Shown piece after piece: positions 32,786 through 42,675 of a DNA stretch of 64,000 nt. The DNA is from Lumbricus terrestris (Eukaryota; Annelida; Clitellata; Crassiclitellata; Lumbricidae). The DNA lies in assembly GCA_949752735.1 (NCBI GenBank), contig OX457051.1, positions 2,183,501-2,247,500 on the forward strand, in the 5' to 3' direction. The position numbers were made by a program, and so were the translations under genes. The notes under the pieces were generated by a model. The model was not told the DNA's origin. It saw only the letters and a list, made by a program, of their open reading frames with translations, and did no database searches. Numbering within the stretch: the first letter of the stretch is position 1; every line of letters begins with the position of its first letter.

Positions 32786-32925
32786 CAATCACCGCTTTAT
32801 GAATATTCAGCAGAACGCGTCACATTTACCATTAATAAATCACTGCTGTATGAATATTGAGTAGTAAACGTAGTATTTCTTCATTAATTAAATCACCGCT
32901 TTATGAATATTCAGTAGCGCTGTTT
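32786..32925. repeat. Three tandem copies of a 50-55-bp unit
   Basis: AATCACCGCTTTATGAATAT and close variants start at about 32788, 32836 and 32891, each followed by CAGTAG-like sequence. The repeat lies 140-270 bp upstream of the ATG at 33061, so it may be promoter or sub-terminal DNA of that element. Confidence 0.7.
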
Positions 32926-33060
32926 GTAAATAAACATCGATCGTACAAAATCATTTTGTTTTGCGTTTCAAAAGCTTTAAATACAATTCGGATATGTCTT
33001 AGTAATTAGTAATCGTCCGAAAAGCAATGCTACTTCGGTAAGTTTAGATTTTATGAGACG

Positions 33061-36000
33061 ATGGCAGCCCAATTGAATGCTTTGAACGCTTTCACGGGCG
33101 AGCGCAGTGGCTTGACGTGCGTAATTTGCACTTGCGGCTCACAGCAAGAAAATCTAACGGCAGTCCGCCTTGATGGAAGAGAAACTCTAATAAAATTTAG
33201 TAAGCTGCATGAAAACATTCCCTTGAATGAGTATTTGGCAGGTAATCCACCTGTAATTAACGTTCACAAATCCTGTCGACGACGATTCACAAAGGAAAAG
33301 TTTGTTAAACAAGAAAAACCAGAGCAAGAAATTGCAAGTGCATGCCTAAGATCATAGATTGTTCCATTTCATTGGGAGGAAGAATGCTTCTTGTGTTGTC
33401 AAAAAGTGACTGATCGGTACAGACAAGTGATGACGATGGAGATTCAAAACACAATGTCAGAAGCTTGTAAAAAAAGAAACGATGAATGGGGGTTTGAAGT
33501 GCTGGGACGGTTACAGACATGCGGTGATCTTGTAGCTGCAGAAGCACGTTACCACATTAATTGTCATGCATATTTTACAACTAGCAAATCTAAGCCAATT
33601 TTCACTAATGAGAAAATCAATGAACGTGGTAGACCCATCGACAGGAGAATGATGACCATTTTTGAGCATTTGTGTGATTGGATGGAAAATGCTGACAATG
33701 AACTTTATACTATAGCTGAACTGCACGAAAAGATGATTGAGCTAGCAGTTGATGACCACGATAGTGTATATACACCTGGATACTTGAAAACCTAATTATT
33801 GCTGAAACGTTACGGCGAGCACATATATTTTGCATCCATCTCTGGTCGAAAGGATGTAATTTGCTTTCATAACATGGCAGCTCGTGTTCTGAACGACAAG
33901 GTGGTATGACAATAGAGAAAAAGACATTGAACAGGAAAGTCAGCGAATCATTACTGCTGCAGCTAAACTTATCAAGGCTAGCATACGTGACATGGAATGT
34001 AACATGGATGAGTACCCTTCAGATTCAAACATCAGTGACCGATCTGTTGCTGAAGAATGGGTCCCACCTCTGCTACGCTTGTTTTTGAAGAACTTAATTT
34101 GTGATGAACTGAAGCAGGTTGCTCTGGGTCACAGTATAGTGCAGGCCAGTAGGCCTCGGTCTGTGATAGCGCCTGTTCTTTTTGGAATCGGAGTGTCCTT
34201 GGATCACGTGCTGGCATCTAAATGGTTGACCACAACATTGTCACGCTTAGGATTTTCAATTTCTCATGACGAGGTGACTCGATACAAACAGTCGGTTGTT
34301 CAGACTCCAGAGATTGAACTTCCTTTCGAATATCCACAAACTTTCACTCAGTGGTCAGCTGACAACGTTGATCATAATGTTGTCACTCTGAATGGAACGG
34401 GATCGTTTCATGGAATGGGAATTATCTCGATGTCTGTTAATTGCAAGTCTGAGGGAACTTTTTCGCCAGGATTAGAAGCTACTGTCAAACGTTCGCCAAG
34501 GTCTAACGTGGTAAAACTGACTCGTGGCCATGGTATCCCTTTGCTAACTTATGTGCAACCAAATGAGCCTCCTCTGTCTTTGATAAAGTACAAGCCAATA
34601 GAAGAACTGCGCACCGCACAAGTAGTTTTAGATGAATTCAAGTTAGATTTATTGTGGCATACAGGGTGGTTGTTCAGAAATGAGACAAGTCCACGACCCA
34701 ACTAGAGTGGTTTTATGCAGACTGTTCACATTGGTGAACATGCTCCACCTGCAAATTTTCGAATGTTGCCCCTCATAGACATGATTCCAACCGATAAAAG
34801 TTGCATATTATCCACTCTAAAATTTGTTGCAAGCCAAGCAGAACAACTGAAACTTGAAACTGCATGTGTGACCTTCGATCAACCGTTATGGCTAAAAGCC
34901 ATTGAAATCATTCATTCAGAGAAATTGACGAACATAGTATGTCGCCTTGGTGGCTTCCACGTGATAATGAGTTACATTGGTAGCATCGGCATGGCTATGA
35001 GTGATTCTGGTCTTTCAGAGATCTTGGAGACTTGTTATGGTCCAAACACAGTAGTGCACATGATGTCTGGCAAGGCCGTTTCGAGAGCCTTACGTGGATA
35101 TTTCTTGGTAGATGCTGCTCTCTGCATCAAGCTGCTCCGACCAGTAATAGACTCAATTAGCACAGCAACAGATGCTTCGAATGTACATCGACTGGACACT
35201 GAAGATGTTGACAAACTCAGATTCATTTTTGACCATCTCTCTGATGTTGATTCAATTTTGCCACATGCAGAAACTCCAGAATGTCTTACGAAGTTTGAGA
35301 AGGTTCTGTCTGAATACAAGGCATTGCTTGCAAAGAAGTCCAGAACTGCTAAGTTATGGCTTCAATACATGGACCATATCCAAACGTTGAAGAACTTCAT
35401 CCGTGCTGAAAGAACTGGAAATTGGAATCTGCATTTGAACATGGTGTATAAAATGTTGAACTTGTTTGCCGCAACAGGCCATAATAATTACGCCAAATGC
35501 AGTCGCTTATACTTACAGATGATGCAGGACTTGCCCACAACCCACCCTTGGCTGTACGAGAAATTTGTGAATCATGGATATCACACTGTTCGTCGAAGTG
35601 ATAGATACTGGGCTGCTCTGTCAACTGACCTTATCATTGAACAAGTCATGATGAAGGCAATCAAGAGTCGAGGTGGCTTAACTCATGGCAGAGGTATGCA
35701 CGAAAGTGTTCGTCTTATCTGGGTAAAAAGTCTGCATAAGTGTGCTAGTGTGCGCAATGCTTTGTCGTTCCTTACCGATGTTGAAAATACTGCAAATGAT
35801 AACCACCATGTAGAACTTGGAAAGTCAAGAGTAGACAGAGATTTCAAAGATTTGACAGAGACACTTACGTGGTTTGAGGTGCATGATCCATTTAAAACAA
35901 GTGACTTTAGGCTTCGAAGCCTTTCTTCTGGTCTGGTGGCATCAGCTGATGATAAAGTGAACTGTGACATGGCTGATGAAGTTGGACAGGCAATAATGGT

Positions 36001-37622
36001 CAAAATGGATGAGCTGACGTTTGCAAATGTTGTGTTAAAGAAGTCCGATCAGATTAAAACACTGTCCAGTTTAGATAAAAAGTCAAAGGTTAATAAGAAA
36101 AATGTCATCACAGACAAGAGTTTCTTGTTTAACCGACTGTTGGTCATAATGGCAAGAACAACATCTACATGATCTGGAAGATTATTTCAAATACGAGCTT
36201 ACTATTGTCCCCACAGCCTTGTTCACAGATTATGGTTTGCGTAAGACAAATAAGTCAGTATTGACGACCGAACTTAGACGGAGTTTGAGCAATGCACCAT
36301 TGAAGTCTGAGCTTCCGCCGACATATGTGATTGATGGTGGTTCCTTATTACATCGAGTTGTCTGGAGTCAAACTGGTACATATTTGAACATTGCTGAACA
36401 GTACTTGCATTTTGTAAAGAAACATTATGGCATGATTTGCACTGTGATTTTCGATGGCTACATCAATGGACCATCAGTGAAAGACCATGAACATAGCAGG
36501 AGAGCTAAATATTGCAGTCCTGACATTGATGTAACTGAAACCAGCCCAGTGTACAAAAACCAATCTGCCTTCTTGTTGAATGCGAAGAACAAGCAAGCTT
36601 TTGTACTGCTTCTATCCCGTCTCTTAAGTATGAACGGTTATGAAGTTCAACATGCCAAAGACGATGCTGACACTTTGATCGTTCGCTGTGCTCTCCAGTT
36701 TGCTAGCCAACAAATAGCTGTGACTCTTGCTACTGATGACACGGATATATTGGTTCTGTTGGTTCATCATTTCAAATCTGAATTCGCAGACATATTTATG
36801 CTGTCGGAAATTAATCGAAGTCGTTCTACACGCGCTGCAATCACATCTGTGCGTAGTGTTTGCAACGCAATTGGTGGGAAAGCTGCACGGCAGTTGCTAG
36901 TTGTGCATGCCCTAAGTGGATGCGATACTACTTCAAGTTTGTTTGGTCATGGCAAACGAAAAGTTTTCAGAGGTTTGATCTCAACCAAGGACAATGAATG
37001 CCAAACAGAAATACTCGAATCAGCAGGTGCTTCACGTCAGGAAGTTGTTGAAGCTGGGTTAAAACTGATGACAGCGTTATATGGTGGTCGGAATGATGAC
37101 ACGCTTAACCACTTACGATATGTTTCATACATGCATCAGCTAGCTACAGCTAAGACGCCTCCAAATCCTGAGCGACTCCCTCCAACTGAAAATGCGGCAC
37201 AGTACCACATCTTACGGGTTCACCTGCAAGTTATTCAATGGAAGTACTTAATGGACGTGCAGTTGAATGCAGAAGATTGGGGTTGGGAGATTGAGAACAA
37301 TGCTTATGTCCCAATACCAACTGATTTAAAAGCTGCGCCAGATGATTTATTGAATGTCATTTCTTGCAAGTGCAAAATGTTAGCAAAAATTCCTTGCAGC
37401 ACTCGGTTGTGTTCCTGTCGGAAAAATGGTCTGAGATGTATTCCTGCTTGCAAGCACTGTTGTGGAAAGGTGTGTGACAATGCTGAACTGGTTGCCAAAG
37501 AAAATGACAGTGAGACTGATGATGATAATTTTCAGATAGTTCTAGATTATGTGACAACAAAGAAAGGCCTTGAAGCTCATGAAGACGCTGTAGAAACTGA
37601 CATGGACTTTAATGAGCAATGA
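33061..37622 (+). pseudogene. Intronless decayed gene: Zn-motif / XPG-PIN-like / Cys-rich protein
   Basis: One gene of about 1,500 codons is broken by in-frame stops at 33355, 33793 and 34703 and by frameshifts near 33900 and 36150; conserved-looking sequence continues directly across each. N-terminus: C-V-I-C…H-K-S-C, then a second C-x2-C…YHINCHAYF motif, both zinc-binding-like. Middle (34000-36150): no domain recognised. C-terminal part (36219-37619): YVIDGGSLLHRVVW, VIFDGY, DDADTLIVRCAL and LATDDTDILVLLVHH, the spacing and acidic residues of XPG/FEN1-like PIN nucleases, followed by VHALSGCDTTSSLFGHGK. The end is CKCKMLAKIPCSTRLCSC and further cysteines, CXC-like. The lack of introns inside a host intron and the pattern of decay suggest a mobile or retroposed family. 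No TIRs, LTRs or TSD were found. Family name unknown to me. Confidence 0.8.
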
Positions 37623-38089
37623 AAATATCTGCTAAAGAAGTAGCTTAATCATTTCATTGTATAGATTGATGCTTATACCCAATTGTTTTGCATTGCTATG
37701 TAGGACTAAACATAGTTTGTATAGTGTTTCTTACAAACTGTGCTAGAACCACCTAATATTTTTTTCTACAGTAGATTTTAGCCCACACTGTTGAGTTTTA
37801 ATTTCTGCTAATCAATTTGCACTTTTTTTTATTATCTTGGCTACATTATTACAGTACATTTCAATTTTCTGTTTCATTATTTCTGATCATCTGTTTTCTG
37901 ACCTGTGCAAAATTTGATTTGCAAGGATTCTGATGATTGAAGAAACATTTGTCATAGTAACCTCGATTTAATCTTAACGTGCAATATTAATTATTAATTT
38001 CAAGCTGCTGCATTTTTAAATCTGTATTTTTTAGTGATGTTTTTCAAGGTGATTCATGTGAATGCTATTGAAAGAGTTGAAGTTGACCA
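37623..38089. other. 3' flank of decayed gene, nothing recognised
   Basis: AT-rich sequence. No polyadenylation tail, inverted end or exon could be fixed here. Confidence 0.4.
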
Positions 38090-38621
38090 AAAAATTAATA
38101 AAATAGAAATTTTGTGTACTTTAGTAAAGCTTATTGCATTCATATAGACAAACTCGATAGTGCTTCACAATTTGTGTTCAATGTGTCCACCACCAGTACC
38201 CACACTTATTATGAGTCTCCTTGCAAATTCTTGATGGCCTTGTTGATGCGCTCCAGTGATAAATCTTCCCAAATCAACTCCAATGCGACCTTCAATTCTC
38301 TGGGTTTTGGCTGCAGATTGTGGTGTTTCTCCAGCATAGCTGGATATAGCTCCACATTTGATAATGTAGGCCTATCAGGTTCAAATCCTGGTATTTGTTG
38401 CGTTATATACTGGAATCGTAAAAAACATACATTGGGTGGACTGACTAAAAGTGGTATAACTTTTGTTCTGTTTGAAATATTTTGATGAAATCTGGCCATC
38501 ATGTGTAGATATGAATTGTCTTTAAGACTGTAAAATTTCATTTCAAAATTCTTACTTCTGGCCAAGATATTGGCAAAAAACCCTAGAAAAACCTTAGAAG
38601 CTTCTTTTTTGGTCCACCCTG
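38090..38621 (-). mobile_element. Tc1/mariner-type element, truncated, with transposase C-terminus
   Basis: The right end is the complement of CAGGGTGGACCAAAAAAG next to TA (38622-38623). Reading leftward on the minus strand, a decayed frame shows LELIWEDLSLERINKAIKNL (38300-38225) and, after a one-base shift, a GGHIEHKL-type C-terminus typical of Tc1/mariner transposases. The distance from TIR to C-terminus is about 500 bp, so most of the element is deleted. The left TIR was not found and its limit is approximate. Confidence 0.65.
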
Positions 38622-39399
38622 TATATTAATTGTCGTCCGATCTGTGGGCATCTTCACCAGGCCTTACTAGACAATGTATGGATTAAGTTCATGTAAAGAT
38701 TTGCTTGTCATTAATTTTTCCTGGGTGACTCTGCCTGTCTGCCCGTCTAATATATTAACATGTCGTTCTATATGCTTCGGATGTATAATTTTCATCTAGG
38801 GCCTACAATTATACAACATTTCACTTTGGCTTTATTATTATTATAATAATATTCTTCTAATGTCTAATATACAAAAGGCTATGCACCGTAACATTATTCT
38901 TAGAGATGTCTGTCTAATATTTTTAGGTGATTATGTCACAGCCTCAGAGCATCAAGTCGCCGCGTAGGGACCTTGGGCAAATCCTTCACTCGCAATTATT
39001 CAGCGCTTCGGCATGAAACTGCGATGCAGTGTCCGCGCTGTAGTCGGGAGCGCCTCGGAGTAGCGAGCCTGAAGGAGCGCTATAACAAGAGCACATACAA
39101 AAAAAGCAAATTATGTCCTAGACTGGGGAAAGGTCGAGGGGTAATGTCCGGGGGATATGTCTGGAACAGGGGTGTCAAAGAGCTGGCCCGCGGGCCATTT
39201 CTGGCCCGCCGACGATTTTTTTCTGGCCCGCGGAGCCTTCCCTAAAGAATACAAAATTAGAGGATAAAAGTTCAAATTTATTTATTTTACAGTCAGCGCC
39301 AAATACATGGAAGCTTTTTCTTACTGACGTCACTTTTGATCAGACGCACAGCTCAGTGTAGACTGTGTATCTATTCATTCATTCTATTATACGCATTTA

Positions 39400-40104
39400 T
39401 ATACCGTAGCGCCTCTTCCAGGGGGCTGCTCAGAGGCGCTCCCAACCTCAGCGCGGCCAAATAAAACAGTCTTAAGATGAGAGGAAAGCCTGAGAAGGAT
39501 TTTTACAAAGAGAGCGGAGGGTCAGAGAAAGACCATTCCAGGTTGATGGTCCTACCACAGAGAAAGCACGGTTCTGCATAGTGGAAGTTTGATCAAAAGA
39601 GACTGAGAGCAGACTTTGTTCAGCCGGACGAAGGGAGCGGAAATGGTAAGAACTATAGGAGTAGGGTTACAGAGCTTACAAAGGTAGGCAGGAGCAAGGC
39701 CTAGCATGCAGCGTCAGACTGGAGTAGATATCTTATACTCTATTCGCTGCTTGAGTGGGAGCCAGTTGAGAACGTCACGCATATAATAGCTGGAGATGTG
39801 GCTGAATTTAGATATGCGGCCAATAAGGCGGGCAGCAGAGAGCAGGACGCGATCAAGGCAACTCAGACGGGGAATTGGTAGGCCAGCATAGAGTGAGCAG
39901 CAGTAGTCAAGTCTGCAGGTGGTAACAAAAGAATAGACAAGGGTTGCAGCAGCAGTAGAAGTAAGCGAGCGAGCTGTTGACAATAACAGGAACGGCTGAG
40001 TGAGCATAAGTGAGCTCTTGGTCCATACCAGAGTAACACCAAATTAAGTCACAGACTCTGGTTGAGAAGACAAGATCAGGAAAGGTATCAGCAATGGTTG
40101 TCAT
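39400..40104 (-). pseudogene. CR1/L2-like LINE RT C-terminus
   Basis: The + strand starts with TATACCGTAGCGCCTCTTCC and CAGAGGCGCTCCCAACC, the LINE tail. Minus frame 40007-39714 reads STARSLTSTAAATLVYSFV, then CRLDYCCSLYAGLP and MRDVLNWLPLKQRIEYKI, the conserved C-terminal block that in other copies precedes the FSVAGPATW region. It is 5' truncated and inserted in the hAT element. Confidence 0.85.
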
Positions 40105-40142
40105 ATTATTATCTAGCTTTGTTTCCGATTGGTTGTCTGTTA

Positions 40143-40496
40143 CAGTAGCGGCGCCAGGGGGCTAAGCCGCCCCCCCCAAAGGTCATCAGGGTTTCTTTGC
40201 ATGGAGAAAATGAAATATTTTTTACTTAGCCCCTCCCTCCTAGAAAAAGGTCATCAGGTTTTCTGAGCACGGAAAAGTAAATATCTTCACAAAATTTTGA
40301 TCAAACGACTAAAAATGGTCGTCAGCTTTTTTACTTGGAAAATGGAATATTTTCTTGGGATTCGGACCGAATGACTAAAAAAGTCGTCAGAAATTTTGGC
40401 GAACGAAAACGAAAAATTTCCTCCGCGATTCGTCCACTTCAACTTCTGGACCAACTTCAGCTCTCCCCTCAAACTGAAATCCTGGCGCCACCACTG
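40143..40496. mobile_element. hAT-type MITE (CAGTAGCGGCGCC ends)
   Basis: CAGTAGCGGCGCCAGGGGG and the complement of CAGTGGTGGCGCCAGG are inverted. The interior has repeated AAAGGTCATCAGG-type blocks and is related to the 4303 MITE. The flanking 8-mers no longer match, so it is an older insertion. Confidence 0.7.
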
Positions 40497-40558
40497 GAGG
40501 GTTTACAAAATTATGAAAGTTATGAAACATTTAAATAAGTCTTATAATAATTAAAATA

Positions 40559-40640
40559 TTGTCAAAATTTAATAAGAAGCGAAAAGTGGACACTGAATCA
40601 AGATCTTTTCGCAATATTTGGATCACATCAATACCCAATT
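40559..40640 (+). pseudogene. hAT transposase N-terminal remnant
   Basis: The frame starts MSKFNKKRKVDTESRSF, matching the lysine-rich KKRKVDxExRxF opening of hAT/Charlie-type transposases related to ZBED5/GTF2IRD2. Sequence turns into TGGCCCGC-rich sub-terminal DNA within about 30 codons, so only the first codons survive an internal deletion. I rely on family memory for the match. Confidence 0.5.
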
Positions 40641-41010
40641 TTGCTCAGGAGCTTCGACACCTTGGCCCGCCACTTGTTGGAAGATGTTCACACTGGCCCG
40701 CAACTAAAAAAGGTTTGACACCCCTGGTCTGGAAGGATTGTGTCCAATGGGATAACGTCCGTCCATCCTTTAGATCTGTTCGAGAGTCGTGCTAAGCATC
40801 CGTATGAGATTCTCAACATACATCGTGGTCCAGCATAAATGTCCCGACTTTGCACGCGTATAAATTCGCCAATTTTTAACATTTATTTTTACTTGATGCA
40901 TCAAATTAAAGGTATTTCAATGTAGTATTAGCTCTAAAAAGTCGAACTGATACTAGATTAGGTTTTAATTATATACTTGAAACAGCGCTAGCTGCCATTT
41001 TTTTTTATTA

Positions 41011-41439
41011 GGGGCCGTCCATAAAGTACGTCACGTTCCGGGGGGGGAGGGGGTGTAAGAAAGTGTGACAGTTTGTGACAGAGGGAGGGGTCAGGCCATG
41101 TGTGACGTCACACATTTTTTTATTTTTTTTATATTTTTTTTCTTAATACGGTTCCTAAAATCCGACCCGGCCCGGCCAGGCGTGTCTAAAACCCGGCCTG
41201 GCGGGGTAAAAGTTGATTTCCCGTCACTATCAAAGCGTTTAGGGACACACGTCACTATCAGAGGGATTAGGGATAGTATCCTAGGGTTTAGAGGGTTAGG
41301 TAAATGGCTATGTTTTTAACTTTTTTGTTCGAAAGTGTGACGTACTTTAGGGGGGTCCGAGATTTGTGACAGTTTGTGACAGAGGGGAGGGGGGTCAAAA
41401 ATGGTCAAAAATAGCGTGACGTACTTTATGGACGGCCCC
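41011..41439. mobile_element. Harbinger-like MITE (GGGGCCGTCCATAAAG ends)
   Basis: GGGGCCGTCCATAAAGTACG and its complement are exact over at least 24 bp. The flanking TTA at 41008-41010 and 41440-41442 fits the TWA target of PIF/Harbinger elements. The interior has two more GTGACGTACTT-type copies near 41335. It is non-coding. Confidence 0.8.
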
Positions 41440-41850
41440 TTACTGACGCAATATAACGCCGCTTTCCCGGGAAATTCTATCGTTTTTTGCTAAAACGCGC
41501 GTAGACACGATCATTTTGGGTGTTTGTAGGGTCCCTACCATGAATATCTTCTAATTGCAAAACCACGTCCTTTCAATTTTGCCAACAACCGTGCACTGCC
41601 ATGCGCTGCTTCAGACGCTTGCACGCCGCCATCCATTTATTTGCGTAAGAGTTGAAGAGCTCGTTGGACTTCTGGTTGACGAATTACTTTAACATATTTA
41701 GGCCTATATCATCTTTTCCAATACGTGTTGCAGTGCTTCTAAGACTCTAAGACTGCCTGTTTTGCGCTGAATTTCCCTGCGAGATTTGCATGTAGGGCCT
41801 GTCCTGGTCATTGTCTTGTCTGCAAATTTACTCGGACACACGAGCGATGT

Positions 41851-42274
41851 GGTAACGGCCCGCTATTCCGAGGGTCCACTATTCCGAAGGTCCACTATTC
41901 CGAATGCCCGCTATAGTTTGCTCGTTATCCTTGTGGTTAGGGTTGCAGTTGGTTGGGGTAAGGGACTTAGGCCTAGGGTTGGGGTTGGTTAGGGTTGAGT
42001 GGGTTAGGATTAGGTTTAGGGTTATGGTTAGGGTTGGGGAGGGTTAGGTTTAGTATTATGGCTAGGTTGGGGAGGGTTAGGTTTAGGGTTATGGTTAGGG
42101 CTTTGGAGGTTTAGGGTTATGGTTATGGTTGGTGTGGGTTAGGGTTAGGGTTGGGGAGGGTTAGGTTTATGGTTATGGTTAGGGTTGGGGTGAGTTCGGG
42201 TTATGGTTATAGTTAGGTTCAGGGTTAGGGTTAGGGTTCGGAATAGTGGACCCTCGGAATAATGGACCCAAACC
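41851..42274. mobile_element. Small foldback element with TTAGGG-like core
   Basis: The left arm (41851-41910) and right arm (42236-42274) are inverted tandem copies of GGTCCACTATTCCGA. The outer ends are GGTAACGG / complement of GGTTTGGG. A perfect 8-bp duplication, agcgatgt, is at 41843-41850 and 42275-42282. The centre (about 41935-42235) is degenerate GGTTAGGGTT-type repeat resembling telomeric TTAGGG, reading G-rich on the + strand. No coding capacity. Confidence 0.85.
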
Positions 42275-42675
42275 AGCGATGTTAGCGGATGTGAGAGCCG
42301 TGCGCATCGATTCCCATGGTTTGCGAGTAGAAAGTTCTGTTTTATCAATTTTCCGTAGCAGATAATTCAAGGTATTGTCTATTCCATCCTCTGTTAGGAA
42401 ATTCGTTAATCATTTCAAACGAATTAAATCTCTTATCAGTTCGTAAAATTAAGATCAAAACTCGATCACCGTCTGTCAACGGCGCCAGATTGCGTCACAA
42501 ATTACAGCAAAATATGATAGCTAGCGCTGTTCCGGCCATATAATTAAAGCCTAAACTAGTATCAGTTCGACTTTTTCAGTGTAAATACTAGAGTGAAATA
42601 CTTTTAAATTGAAGCATTAAGTATAAATAAATGTTAAAAATTGGCGAAGTTATACGCGTGCAAAGTCGGGGCATT

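Larger units (their letters stand above)
39167..40726 (+). mobile_element. hAT (Charlie-like) element with nested insertions
   Basis: The ends CAGGGGTGTCAAAGAGCTGG and the complement of CAGGGGTGTCAAACC are flanked by a perfect 8-bp duplication, gtctggaa, at 39159-39166 and 40727-40734. The sub-terminal TGGCCCGC repeats are shared with the element at 61832. It contains a LINE piece (39400-40104), a hAT MITE (40143-40496) and the first codons of a transposase (40559). It is internally deleted and non-autonomous. Confidence 0.9.

Noticed and set aside
33061..37622. Multi-exon host gene with short introns at the frame breaks
   Set aside because: Coding similarity continues directly through each stop or shift and no GT..AG intron bridges them; decay of an intronless gene fits better.
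38114..38485. Plus-strand gene of 123 codons
   Set aside because: It is the antisense shadow of the decayed mariner transposase C-terminus on the minus strand.
41935..42235. True telomere or chromosome end
   Set aside because: Repeats are degenerate, only about 300 bp, and lie between foldback arms with a TSD inside continuous sequence.
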